DNA of 64,000 nucleotides from contig JAQFVV010006238.1 of NCBI GenBank assembly GCA_028023455.1, positions 7,634,572 through 7,698,571 of the forward strand. Direction: 5' to 3'. The position numbers and the translations under genes were made by a program. This DNA is from Epiperipatus broadwayi (Eukaryota; Onychophora; Udeonychophora; Euonychophora; Peripatidae). Position 1 is the stretch's first letter; each line of letters begins with the position of its first letter. Of the stretch, positions 21,650 through 34,321 are shown in pieces. The notes beneath the pieces were generated by a model. It searched no databases. It was not told the DNA's origin and saw only the letters and a list, made by a program, of their open reading frames with translations.

Positions 21650-23209
21650 TGGATACTAGCTTTGTTCTGGATCATAGGTCATCCATGGAAGATACCCCAG
21701 CACTAAGTTTTTGAGAATCCACAGTCTGACCAGAGATCCTTTCATTTGATTCTTTGGAACACAAGCTGTCAATGGATTTTGGTTCAGCATTTGTTGTTTT
21801 GGAGACCTTAGATAGCCACAATTTATTATCCTTAATAGGAATAGGGGTTTGAAAAGGTTTGCTTAGGTCTTTATTGGGTAAGTCATAAATTGTTTCCTTG
21901 GCTATCTGTCTTAGAAATAGGCTTGCATTTTTTCCTGGTTGCTGTGATACAGGTATTCAATGTCTGAGGAGCTAACCCTACTGCTATTTGGTTTTTTTTG
22001 GAGCATGTTTTGCTCACAGATGATTTGATGCTTGTACTTGGTTCCTTTGCCTTTTTTTTGTGGACTGAGACAAATGAGATATCTCCTCCATGTCTGAAGA
22101 TGTTGACTCAAAAGACACATCTAATGTATTCATAGAATGTGCAGGAGATGGTAAAGAGTTAGGAGCAATTTCATAACAGGAGTTGATAGAGGGTAGGTGG
22201 AATTTTTTACTGCTTCAGATGCTGTAAGGTCAGGCTTGGAAATGGGTGTATCCACAGTCTGCACCACTGGCACAGAGTTACAGTGGTTTGTTCTATTTTT
22301 AATTTTTTTGCAACTATGGCAAATCCTGGCTGGGCAGTCCCTTACCAAATGGCTTCTCTGGTGGCAGAATAAACACTGCAGAGGAATGCCATGGAATATG
22401 ATGACAAGAGGGAAAGTGTTCACATAGTAGAGAGTAGAAATGTGATTGGGATTTGATTCTTTATTCAGAGAGAGTTCAAAGAAGGCAGTACTAGTATATA
22501 CTGGAAGGTCTATCCTTTTAATCATTTGGTATCTAAAATTTGAGATCTTGCCATAGGACTTAAGTAATTTCTGCAAATCATTTTTTTTAAATTTAAGATA
22601 ACAATGCTTGATTTTGCCTGACAAGATTGTAGGATGATTCATGTTAATGTTGCAAATAATTTTCCCATCAAGGTATTTGAAAGTTTTCTGGAAAAGTAAT
22701 TTCTGAGTCAGGTTGTTAAATTCAATTATTATGTAATGATTATTAGGATGTTGCAGAATTTTATGAATCAGGTTCCATAGTTTTTTCTTTATCTCATTAT
22801 ATAGCTCATTGATCAGAAATTTATATAGAATCACATGAAGGGTTGGTAATAGCTAAGATTGAGGTGTTTTCACTGTAGAAATTAAGAAAGAATTTATGTA
22901 ATTGGGGGGGGGGTATTATTAAATCTGTTTGCTATCAAGTCAGTATCCTTTTGCTCCACATTTAGATTAAGAATATTGGGGTTGCTGTAGTTATTAGGAA
23001 AGTTCTCTTCCACCTCTTCATCAAATAAATTGGAAAAAATCTTTGTGATTTTTTGAAACTTCCCATGCCATAAGGTTAGGCTCTCTAAGGCTTGCTTGTG
23101 TAACATTAGCATAAGAGAGCTTACTATTACTTAGTATATTGGGTTGATTTTGGAAAAGAGAGGTATTTAAATTGGAAGACACTGTGTTAGTTTTCCTATT
23201 TTTATCCAT
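21650..23209 (-). pseudogene. LINE G ORF1, zinc-knuckle protein (frameshifted)
   Basis: ORF1 of an L1/Tx1-like LINE on the reverse strand, probably starting at ATG 23207-23209 (MDKNRKTN). It shifts frame near 23020-23110 and is broken again near 22890. Its longest piece, 22130-22834 (234 residues), carries two zinc knuckles at residues 154-185. The first is CLFCHQRSHLVRDC (CX2CX4HX4C), followed by CHSCKKIKNRTNHC. The same pair with the same spacing occurs in ORF1 of the LINE at 43 kb, so the two belong to one superfamily. In the family this protein binds the element RNA. The C-terminal part continues in another frame at 21911-22120. Confidence 0.7.
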
Positions 23210-23215
23210 TTTATT

Positions 23216-24326
23216 ATTAGGATTTTGAGAAACATTAGAATTATGAGGAAAATTTAAAAAAAAATTACCATTGCTATTTTTCCAAGCTTGGGAAATCTAA
23301 ATTTCTAATGATCTCACTGGAGGCTTCATTTTGAACACTATTGGTTTGAAATTTGGATTGGGGTCCTCTGTGATGAGCTTTGAAAAAAATCATTTACTCT
23401 TTGACTGTAGCATCCCTGGATGGTGTGGTTGGTTGCAGAGAGCAAAAAACCTGAGTTGTCTTGAATTTCAAAGATGGCTTTTTCTTCAGCTTGTTTTATT
23501 GAAAATTTTTGAAACAGCTGTAAGCCTATTCATTACTGAGTAATTTATCCACTTTTAATTAAACAGTAAAATAAGATGATAAATATTTAAAGTAAAAGGT
23601 TTTCACAAGGAAAAATTTCAAAAAACCATAAGAAATACTAAACTTTTATAGAGCCTTAAATTCAATGAAATTAACTAGAATGTTTCTGAAGATTAGGAAT
23701 ATCAATTGTTAATACTGACTTTTCAATAATTTTTGTTCCTCTAGTTTTGCATTAAGGCATATCCTTTCACACCACTAATTGATAATCATTACTATGTTTA
23801 ATCTATTATAATATTAATATCATTTATGTTTTTTATTACTTTTTACAATGCTTTTTTACAACCCACTATTGACAGTTTCAATTAATCCAGCAATCTTCTT
23901 CAAATTTCTGCTGGGTAATCCAAATAAATGATATTAATATTATATGGATTTGGCAATGCAATAAAAAATATAAAGTTATGTTGAATCTATTGAGAACATT
24001 ACAATCTTAAAATATATATTTTCTATTCTTAATATATCCAGACTTTGCTGCAATGTCATTTAAATGCTAGCATGGTCATTTCCATTTAATGTTTCTTCTC
24101 ACAGACTAAATTTATAATATACCTTTTCCTTCTTAGTCTACAATTATGTTTTTTTTTTTCAAAATAATCAAATTATAATACTAAAATCTTTCATGATAAT
24201 TTTTAAATGTTTCCTTCAACTGATCAAAACTATTATTGATGTATAAAATAGTTTTGAAGTCTTCTACTTTGATGTATAAAATAGTTTTGAAGTCTTTTAC
24301 TTCTTCATTACAATGATAACTGTCAA
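23216..24326. other. Spacer, nothing firmly recognised
   Basis: The start (23216-23560) is probably 5' UTR of the reverse-strand LINE G. From 23890 to 24120 the reverse strand has a few LINE-like residues (DIAAKSGYIKNRKYIF) that I cannot assign. Confidence 0.35.
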
Positions 24327-24412
24327 GCATTGGTGGCCAAGTGGTTAGCACAGCCACCTTACAAGCAGTTGTCCTGTTGGTTCGCTTCCCAGCTGACGCT
24401 TTGACACATTAA
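24327..24412 (+). repeat. tRNA-derived SINE T, copy 3
   Basis: A 73-nt tRNA-like head (24327-24399): the acceptor gcattgg/ctgacgc pairs at six of seven positions. Box A is TGGCCAAGTGGTTAGCA and box B is TTGGTTCGCTTCC. It is followed by the family tail TTTGACACATT and an A run. It is shorter than copy 2 in the variable region. Confidence 0.7.
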
Positions 24413-24420
24413 AAAAAACA

Positions 24421-26871
24421 AAAACAATGACAACTTGTTGGTCATAATTGAAAATATCTGTATTTAATATCCTTCATTAATTTGAGTAACTAATATTACC
24501 ACTTTATTTTACATATGATTATTATCCACAATGTGGTTTTCTAAATGCTGAAGATAAAATTTTAATTTTAGTTTTTAATACTGTGCCATATAAATGCTTT
24601 TTTAAACGAAGGAAAGATTCACATTTTTATATGTTATATCTATATGCGAAAACGAAGTTATGGATTTTCATCTATATATTTTTTGAAGATTTGCCTATGT
24701 ACAGATAAAAATACTTAAATATTTACTCCTCCCTATCATTCTTGTATAAAAAAGATAGTAAAAAATGAAATATTTTTGTTAAACTAATTAACTTCCAGTT
24801 GTTGAAGGTGGTATTATTTTCGTATCCTTGAAAATAATAAAATAGTATAATTAGTTACCAGTAATCAATACTAAGCTGCATAATTACTCACATATTCCTA
24901 AGCTATAATATCAGACAACTATCATTAAATTTGCTAAAAAGTAATCTTGTAACAATATTATGTAAATATAAATTATCTGTAGCAGCATATTTCAGCTCAA
25001 TCAATCACTTTATGCAATATCCTTGAATGTTTGATCCTCAGTAAAAATAGCAATAGAGAAAATCTATTATAAGATTATTTGTGAATGTTTGTTTCATATC
25101 TCACCTTGCCTTTAGAAGTGGACTAGTCCAGATTCCTTCCTTATCCAATTGGACTGAGCATTCATTGCCACTAACCAACAGGTTAACATAGATAAAACAC
25201 AGCCATTGGTTATTATGGGTCAATAGTTCAATGATGCTCTCTAAATCTGATTGCTTCCAATAAGGTTCAGGATCTGACAATAAATACTTAGCCTTTTGGA
25301 GGTAAGGAGAGAATATTTGTCTAACCTATGTGACAGTATGCATTTCTCCATTCAAACCAGTGCTAACAGTGAGTATTTTCATAATAATCATTATATTATA
25401 TGTCTTCACAATGAGGCAAGTCCATGATAGGACCAGAAGGTGCTAAGATCAGAGCCAACTCAAAGCAAGCTGTCTGGTAGAGCAGAAAGATTCATTAGAA
25501 AAACTCATAAAACAGACTGTTACATACAGTTGGAAGTGAATCAAGTCTTTTGGGCATGATCAGCCCTGTATTAATTAAGATTATATATGTGAGAGTATAT
25601 TCATTGATATTTGTATATTATGTAAATATATTGAATCCTAATAAATCATATTAATTAAACTTCAGGTGGTCACTTTTTGTTACTATTAACTTGAGTCTGT
25701 AATCCATATCAAACACAACAATTTGGTTAAAGGAAGTTCAAAGGTCATTCTGGCTGTAATGACAGAATGAGATTTAAATGGAATACCTTTAAAAATAAAA
25801 ATAATATAAAATTATGTATATATTTAATATTCATATGTACACCAATTTTACTCTTTCATCTATGTAACCTACTTTTCCATCTTCTCTATGATATTTACTG
25901 TAATCCAAGTTTTCAGATCCAAAATTCCCAGGCTAGTTTCAAGATTATTGCTTCCATCAGTGAGAAGCTTTGGATCTTGAAACAGTGCAACTAGACCTTC
26001 CTTTTGCTACTATCAATTACCTTTATGTTATGCTATCAAGCTAGCAGGAAAGCATAAGACAGGGATCTATTAAACACTGTCATCTAATATTACTTACTAA
26101 AGCTTACATTAAGAGGCAGAAAGAAAGTGAAAGGCATGCTGCTAAATCTGCAATATGTAAATTGAAGTCATGAGATAGGACATGATAGTTGATTAGTTTT
26201 GTCATTTATGCTAATATTTAAGTTGAGTGATATTTAAAATAATGAGTCATAAACTAATAGATGTATTTTTGAAGCTATTTGAAATTTTTTGTCTAATAAA
26301 TATTTTCCTTCTTTTCAACTAATTTTTTTTCTTTGATTATATTAATATTTAATGCACAATGTAAAGTATGTAAAAAAGTGTAACATTGGTAAAGAATTTA
26401 ATTTTACTCAAACCAAAATTGAGGTTTTGCTCACCTCATGTGGGAATGGTTATGTGTTAAGAATTATATTATGAGGACCATATATACATGTGATATATGT
26501 AAAAAATTTGGCAGTTCATAATTAGTTTATATAGTCACTGCAAACCCTATCATTGGTTTTTAATTTTTTTTCTTTTACAAGGCCATATAAGTGGTTATTA
26601 ATGATGATTATTATAAACATTATTATGGCTATTATATTTATATGCATGTGCATATTATAGCTGGATATAAAATCATATATATAAGAGCATCTGTTTATGG
26701 TTAGAAATTTTATCTAGATGCAATAAATGTTAATGTCTTCTATTTCTAAATATACATTTAGCTGTATTTATGCTTATGCAAAAACATGAAAAAAGATAAA
26801 TGACTTTGTAATTTAATACACTGCACATGCTTACACACACCTGCACATATATAATGTAATATATAAAGAAT
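24421..26871. other. Spacer; 25080-26010 is less AT-rich
   Basis: No ORF or known motif. The part 25080-26010 is noticeably richer in G+C than its surroundings and could be an unrecognised repeat, but it has no partner inside this window. Confidence 0.4.
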
Positions 26872-27212
26872 TCAAACTCAGACTTTCACACAACCCTCAA
26901 CTCTCCATGCCATCTCATATTGCTGACCCACCTGATCACACACATGTTGAAAAGATAAATAATCACCAATACATGTATTTCATGCTAAACCAGCAATCAT
27001 CAGTTGGTTCGGATTACTATCTCCACACATATATACAATCAGTGCTCAGCTTTATATTAAGATAGCCAATCTTTATACTTTAATGGACAGGCTTCAAACT
27101 ACTCCAACCTACAACTCTTCAGCCATCCATTTCATCATGGGTGTTATCAGCTGGGTTAGCAATATGAGATTGCATGGAGAGTTGAGGGTCGTGTGTAAGT
27201 CTGAGTTCGAAT
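26872..27212 (-). mobile_element. Family C fold-back copy with hammerhead
   Basis: A reverse-strand family C copy (26872-27125) is followed by an inverted copy of its end: 26872-26932 pairs with 27150-27212 over about 60 nt. The inverted end includes ctgagttcgaatcct, a good tRNA-like box B, so family C may end in a tRNA-related module. The hammerhead is at 26960-27016. Confidence 0.7.
26960..27016 (-). ncRNA. Hammerhead ribozyme, family C copy 4
   Basis: On the reverse strand: aaccaa, CTGATGA (26998-27004), helix II TGCT/AGCA, GAAA (26978-26981), a self-complementary ATACATGTAT, then TGGTGATTA. The helix III sequence differs from copy 3 but stays self-complementary. Its register against helix I is shifted by about one base. 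Confidence 0.6.
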
Positions 27213-27746
27213 CCTTATATAAATGACTTTGATAACTCCACTACTGAATTATAATACATTAAACGCAATACTAACATTATATAATTGAGCTTAATGTATT
27301 TTTGGTGCTGATTACAAATATCAACCATATTCAAATAACAACTAAGGATGTTGCAAAGAGTACACTGAAGTGCAAACATTCTAAAATGCATTTAAATATA
27401 AAATTTTATATTTTTATTTGTTGTTTTGAATATAATAGACGTCTTTGACAACTGTGTTCTGCACCAAAAATGAATAAAAACGTTTTTAATATTTTCAATA
27501 TTTTTTGAATCTACAAAAGTAGTAATGATATGTTTATTTAATTGTGTAATATATATGCATATCATTAGCAGCATAAGAAAGCATTTTATATGCATGTGTG
27601 TGTATGTATAACATATATATTCACTGTTCTATCAGGGCTTCTAGAGGTGTGTTTTCCTACCCTAGATTATTTAAAAAAACATTTTCATCCATGTGTGTCC
27701 GTAAATGTGTATATATATTTTAATTATATATTGAGGAAAAGAAGCC
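27213..27746. other. AT-rich spacer, nothing recognised
   Basis: No gene or supported repeat. Confidence 0.5.
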
Positions 27747-30700
27747 GCAGTGTGGAAACAAATGAACCATGTTGGGCAATGGACAGAAATCTCATTACCT
27801 TGGATTGTCTAATTTACCTGTGGAACAGAACTCTGTAATAGATAGATAAATATGCTTTTACTACTTCCCAGGAAGAGTCAGGTAAAGAACTTTAATTAAA
27901 TGATTTTATTTTTCTTTGTAAAAAAAGGAACTTATTATAACAAGTGGAGGTGATGTCTGAACTAATTAATAAGGTTTCCTTAAAGACTTGTTCCATGGCG
28001 GACAAAATAAAGTAATCCGTGTCAGAAGTCATGTGATACAAACTTTTTTGTAGTATCGACTTTCACTACTTGAGTTGCGTATGACAGATTTATTATGGAA
28101 AGAATGACGTATGTGTATGATTTAAAGAAAAAAATGACAGAGTAATAAATACATTTTTTTTTTATAATATTAAATAAATATACAAAGAAGTAGAGTGGAA
28201 TTAGTTATTTATTTATAGATCCATTTATATAGTTGTTATTGTTTTTTTATGTTTAAAAAAAAAGAAATCTTAACCCCATTTGTAGCTACTCCTGGTGGTG
28301 ATGCCACCCTGCCATGAGACTGAGCTAGCTGATGGTCAAAACCTCTCTCACATTATGTAAATAGTATTCTTGTTGGTAGTATATCCACTTCGCGTAATTC
28401 TTATATTTGTATAGGATTGGCACTTGGTGTCCTTTGGATGACCATAAATACACATTGGGGATGTATTACAGTTGCGAGAATAAATCCATAAGTTTGGAAT
28501 AATAATAATTTGGGTCAAAACCACTTAATTAAATAAATATGTAGGCACATATATTGATATATCATATATACAGATTCGGTAGAGTATGCCTGTCTAGTGA
28601 GAGGCAATGGGTTTGTTATTATATATATATATTGGAAGCTGACCTCAAGTTATTTTCTATTTGAGACTTCAAGTAATGAAATCATCTTCAGACATAAGCC
28701 ATGACTGTGAATTATCAGTAATAATTTTTTGAGAAGGTATACCTCTATTACTCATACTTTTTCAGATAAATAAGTCTTTTTCTTTCTCGGTTGGTTTTCT
28801 TATTCACTCTTTTCTTTTCTGATATTTCTATTTTAAGATGCTTTACATTAACTGTGATGTCACAGTTATGTTTTGGGTAATCACATTTGTGTTCTTTAGT
28901 TATAGGAATAACAATTTTGACTTCAGTTATAAATGTTTGAGCAAAAATACGTTTACTACTCATATTCTTTAGGTAAAATAAGTCTTTCGTTTCTTTGTGT
29001 ATTTTTTTTCTTATTCAATCTTTTCCTTTCTGATTATATTAATGTTTTAAGATGTTTTACATTAACTGTGATGTCACAGTTATGCTTTGCATGACCACAT
29101 TTCTGTTCATTAATTATAGGAGTAACAATTTTGACTTCCAACATTTTTTTTTCTTTATGCAAATAAAAATGGATATATAAGCATGACAATCTTTCAACAA
29201 TGAAAAAACAGTGATGAAAAATATTTGCCAGACTAAATGTTGGTTGTAATCTTTCACAAAGAAGTACAATCTGAAATAGGAAATTCAAGCTGTATTCATA
29301 GGCAGCTCTTTTTAGAAATCCCAGCCTCCTGCACATGCCACAATTTCCAAAATCTAATCATGTTTTCATCCTTTGTATATTATCTATTTTAAATTTAACA
29401 AATGTAATATTAATAAATATTTTTTAAAAATTAGGTGATAGTTAGAGTAATAAATATATATATATATATATATATTTCTAATACTGATCTATAGAATTTG
29501 TGATCATTAGTGATATAGAATTTTTAACATCTAGTTCATTCTTAATGAACCTCACCCAAACTCGAAGTCTTTTAATTCTTAAAGTCACTAATGTCTATTT
29601 CAACTTCATTAAATTGACTTTTATGTCCAAATATATATAAGTTAGTTTAAATAATTTTCATTAACATATCAAAAATTACCATCAATTTAATAGTTTTATA
29701 ATATTGATTTTTTAAATTTATATGCTATTTCTAATGCAATAATAACAACAAAGATTTAAAATGACCATGAAAGAAAATAACTATCTTTTTTTGTACTTTC
29801 ATTCCATAATTTTTTTTAAACTTTGTTTTCATTTGCCTAACTTCTGATATTCAGTATTATGTTTATGAGGTTCCATAAGTATTTTATATTGCCAAATCGA
29901 AAACATAATTGCTTCTATTTAAGTGAATCAACTATGAATATACTCACTGCCAAAAAAATATTCAGAAATCTTTTAAATCAAGAGAAGAAAAACATTATTG
30001 TATTCATAACAATACTGTTAAAAGAATTTCTTGCGTTTGCATAATGATGTACTAGAAAATTCAAATTGATGAATTAAAATTCCCATGACTTTAAGTTGAG
30101 CATTGAAAATAAATATATGAATGGTAACTATTGTTACTTTCATAGATATGAATCTTAAAAATGTTTAATGTAATTGGTTTAAAATTGTAAAAAAATAAAC
30201 ATGTATCCAATTAAAGCTTTTTCAAAATTCACTCCAACATATTTTCCTGTTCCTCTTTTCCCATAATCTTTTGCGCCTTTGTTTTCATAAAATTCTTTTT
30301 TTATTTTATCTTTGTTTAATGCCTTGGACCCACTTCCCCATCCCAGCACCCTGCATTGCCTTCTGGTTAGCCACTTTACCTCTCAAAACCTCATCGAATT
30401 AGACAAAGAAATTAAAAATAATAGATTGTGTATGTTTGACCTACTGCGCAGCTATGAACTGACAAAACTGGCTATTTTTTAATAGATATACATTTAACAA
30501 ATTACCGCCCTTCGATTTATTTAATGCTTCATTTGAACTATATATCTAAACAACCCTTTCTTCAATAAAATAAAAAAACTTTTCACTTTATTAACGTATT
30601 TCTGATCTCTCATGGCTCTCCCCATTCCCCTCTACTTCTCTTTGAAGCCCTTTAGTTGGGACGCCATTATAACAAACCCATTGCCTCTCACTAGACAGGT

Positions 30701-31555
30701 GTACTCTACTGAATATGTACACATGATGTATCAATATATGTGCCTTTGTATTTTATTTAATTAAGTGGTTTTGACCCGAATTATTATTATTCCAAACTTA
30801 TGGATTTATTCTCGCAACTGTAATATATCCCCAACGTGTATTTATGGTCATCCGAAGGACACCAAGAACCAATCCTATACGAATATAAGAATTACATGAA
30901 GTGGATATATTACCAACAAGAATACTATTTCGATAAAGTGAGAGAGGTTTTGACCATCAGCTAGCTCAGTCTCATGGCCGGGTGACATCACCACTGGGAG
31001 TAGCTACGAATGGGGTTAAGATTTTTTCTTTTTTTCTTTTTCAAACATAAAAAAAACAATAACAACTAGATAAATGTATCTATAAATAAATAACTAATTC
31101 CACTCTATACTTCTTTGTATATTTATTTAATATTATAAAAAAATTGTATTTATTACTCTGTCATTTTTTTCTTTAAATCACACACATACATCATTTTTTC
31201 CATAATAAATCTCTCATACACAACTCAAGTAGTGAAAGTCAATACTACAAAAAAGTTTGTATCACATGACTTCCGACACGGATTACTTTATTTTGTCCGC
31301 AATGGAACGAGGCTTTAAGGAAACCTTATTAATTAGTTCAGATGTCACCTCCACTTATTATAGTAAGTTCCTTTTTTACAAAGAAAAATAAAATCATTTA
31401 ATTAAAGTTCTTTAGCTGACTCTTCCCAGGAAGTAGTAAAAGCAGATTTATCTATCTATTACAGAGTTACGTTCCACAGGTGAATTAGGCAATTCAAGGT
31501 AACGATTTGAGATTTCTGTCCAATGGCCGACAAGGTTCATTTGATTCCACACTGG
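27747..31555. mobile_element. Large element with ~0.88-kb inverted arms
   Basis: The left arm 27747-28622 and right arm 30667-31555 are inverted copies of each other, with roughly 90% identity by eye, enclosing about 2 kb. Outer ends read cagtgtgg... and ...ccacactg. Inner ends both contain tgtctagtgagaggcaatgg. I found no clear target duplication and no transposase in the centre. It may be a non-autonomous DNA transposon with very long TIRs, or two oppositely placed copies of one repeat. A hairpin-forming transcript would be expected if it is transcribed. Confidence 0.75.
28742..29140. repeat. Tandem duplication, about 208-nt unit, with internal hairpin
   Basis: The unit starting near tactcatactttt (28749) is repeated from about 28957. 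Both contain taactgtga/tcacagtta, a 9-bp hairpin stem with a two-base loop, and both keep the reverse-strand reading KH(N)CDITVNVKHLK. The repeat lies inside the loop of the 27.7-31.6 kb element. The function is unknown. Confidence 0.75.
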
Positions 31556-34276
31556 CATTATATATTGTTTTGAAGCATCATGGTTTATTAGTTGAGGCAG
31601 CTGCAGCAGGTTGGGATCAGGGGTTTGAATCCGATGCGGTTTCTCTTACCCTGACATTTCTTTTGAAATCACCATTATATGTTAAATACTAAAACCGTTT
31701 AGGTGTTCACTGTTATAACTCTGCTGGAAAAAGATCCTATGCATTCTGAGTGGCTCACTTTTATAATCCCCCTCCATTTGTTCTAGAAGCTTCTTTTTAT
31801 CTCTCTTCTGATTTTCAATGTGGACTTAGCAGATCTGTTAGATGTGTGAAAACTCATGTCGTAGCTTCTATTGTAATATAACAGAAAATAGAATCTCATT
31901 CTGCCGGAAACCTCTAGTTTTTAAAGCGTGAAACAAAATCTCATTTCTCTCTTTTCACTACTTAATTCATACATACATGCATTTGTCACACGCACATATA
32001 TATATATCATTTAAAAATGACAGAGTCCCTCCCCCCACGTTTATGTATTTATAACCACCACCACCACCACGTAATAAACCAAATTAAATATTATATATAT
32101 ATATATATCTATGTCTACATGTTTACTGATTAAATAATTTTATTTGTGACTGGGTTCGAACCCATTCTGTCACTATATATATATATATATAAAATGACTA
32201 AACATAAATGAAATATTCATTAAAACTTTCACTTTACTATAAATATTTGAACAAACTTAATATTTTTCAAACAAAAAAAAGTAAATCAAATTAATTATAG
32301 TATTTATTTATTTATATATTAGTGAATTTAAAAAATCAATCTTCCTTAAATTTAAAAAAGACAACATTTGTGAGTGTATAAATTTATGCTGAACAATTTG
32401 TATATGTTTCAGATCAAACATAAGCTGTCACTAAGAAATTATTCATGGAAGTACATAAAATCATTAAATTTTTTTAGAGAATCCACTACTAGAGATTTAA
32501 ATACAATTCTTTGTATAAACTTTGCTTTTATTTTACTAATTATTTAGACTATATAATTTTTATCAGTTTTTTTTAATTTGTTCAAGTAAAAAATTTTAAA
32601 ATAAAATCGGAGGAAGACTGTAGATTAGTCAAAATTGTTAGTGAAATAAAACCAAACATATTTTTTAAAGATTTTAAAGTTTTTAAATAAAATAAGAACA
32701 AAATAAAGAAAAAAGGTTTAATGAAAGCATATGTTATATAATGAATATATAAATACAAAAATGCATAAAAAATAAAATTAAAAAAAAAAAAGGTACTTTT
32801 TTCTTTCACTGGACAAACCGCCAGGTGATGCTGTACCAAAAGAAAACATCAAACTTTTAAATTTCATCCAAATATATAGATTTTTTGATTAGGCTTACTA
32901 AAAATGCAAATGATATCAATTTAAAAATACAAATATTTTTTTCATCTGTATTTTAACATATCAAAAGCTAAATTAATCACTAATAATAAAACAAATTATA
33001 CCAAATTTAGAATTACAAAATTTGCCAAAATATAAAAATTAAAATTTTCCAAGCTATGATTTTACTCTCAAATTAAACAATTATAAAATAGCATAAACAC
33101 AATATATATATATATACTAATTTATTTTCTCATAATTTTATGTTACATTTCAATTATTTTAATATTGAATAAATACTCTAAAATAAATTATTAGCTTCAT
33201 TATAATAAATTTTAAATGGTAGAGATTTTTTTTCTATTAAAAAAGATCTATTGTTGAAATTTTATTATACTGACATGATTAGCTTATTTTGGAGTTCTTT
33301 TGATATTAAAGATGTGAAATGTATTAAGAAATATGGGAAATTTATTTAATATATATTTGTGTTTGATTTGTCCTTTATGCAGGAGATGTCTGTTTTGGGA
33401 GTGAAACCAATCTATCATGAAAGTTTAATTTTTAAATTTTGTGCAAATTTTTAATTCTGTATTTATTATAATTTATTATTTAACGTATATAAAAAAAGTT
33501 TTGGATAATTATATATTTACCTCACATACAGGACAAGTAAATATACATCCCACTGCAGGATAAAGGTATTTATAGATTTTTTCAAAGAAAATAGTTGAAG
33601 AGACATAATCAACTGTTGATTGATGATAATTTCTTTAACACTTTTCAATAATTAACTTTCTAGTGCATATTAGCAAAATACAAATAATTAAAGGCTAGGT
33701 GAATTGTTTATGGGAAACTATCTCAAAAATAAATTCTATGCTGTGTATCAGTAAATTCTCAGTTACCTGAAAAAAATTTCCACATATTATTCTAGTTTAA
33801 ACTCTAGTTCATAGAAAGTCCATAAAATATATTTACTATACCATAATGGCTTTATTTATTTATTTTATAGACTACTTATAAATTAAAAAGTTTAAAAAAA
33901 TAACTGCTAACATTATTTTATTTATTTGCTTGAGTTTTTACACAATCATTTGTTAATGAAATATAAAATATTTTATTTTTACATAATGTTTTTATTAAGT
34001 TTACTGTGACTCTATAGGTTTAAGTAGTAACCTACCCATGGGTGAGTTTAGTGAAGTGTAGAATAAAGGTTTCAAGATATAGAAGTTCCTAAATCAAAAT
34101 TTAAAATGTCACTTTGGATTATTAATTATCACATAATCTTCCATGTAACTAATCATTCAATTATTTTCAACTTAGCTCTGAACAAGTTTATTGTCCTATA
34201 TAATGATGAATTCAAAAGGTGAAAGTTCCAAATCAATACTCAAAATCCAGACTTTCCGAGCAACCAATTATTCAAT
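31556..34276. other. AT-rich spacer with tRNA-like traces and short AT runs
   Basis: At 31607-31637 the stretch ggggtttgaatccgatgc resembles a box B. At 32146-32173 tgggttcgaaccca is flanked by gtgac/gtcac. Neither has a full tRNA fold. (AT)n runs lie at 32089-32109 and 32173-32191. No coding region. Confidence 0.4.

Positions 34277-34321
<45 letters not shown>
34277..34321. repeat. (AT)n(TG)n microsatellite
   Basis: AT dinucleotides change to TG dinucleotides at about 34299. Confidence 0.95.
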
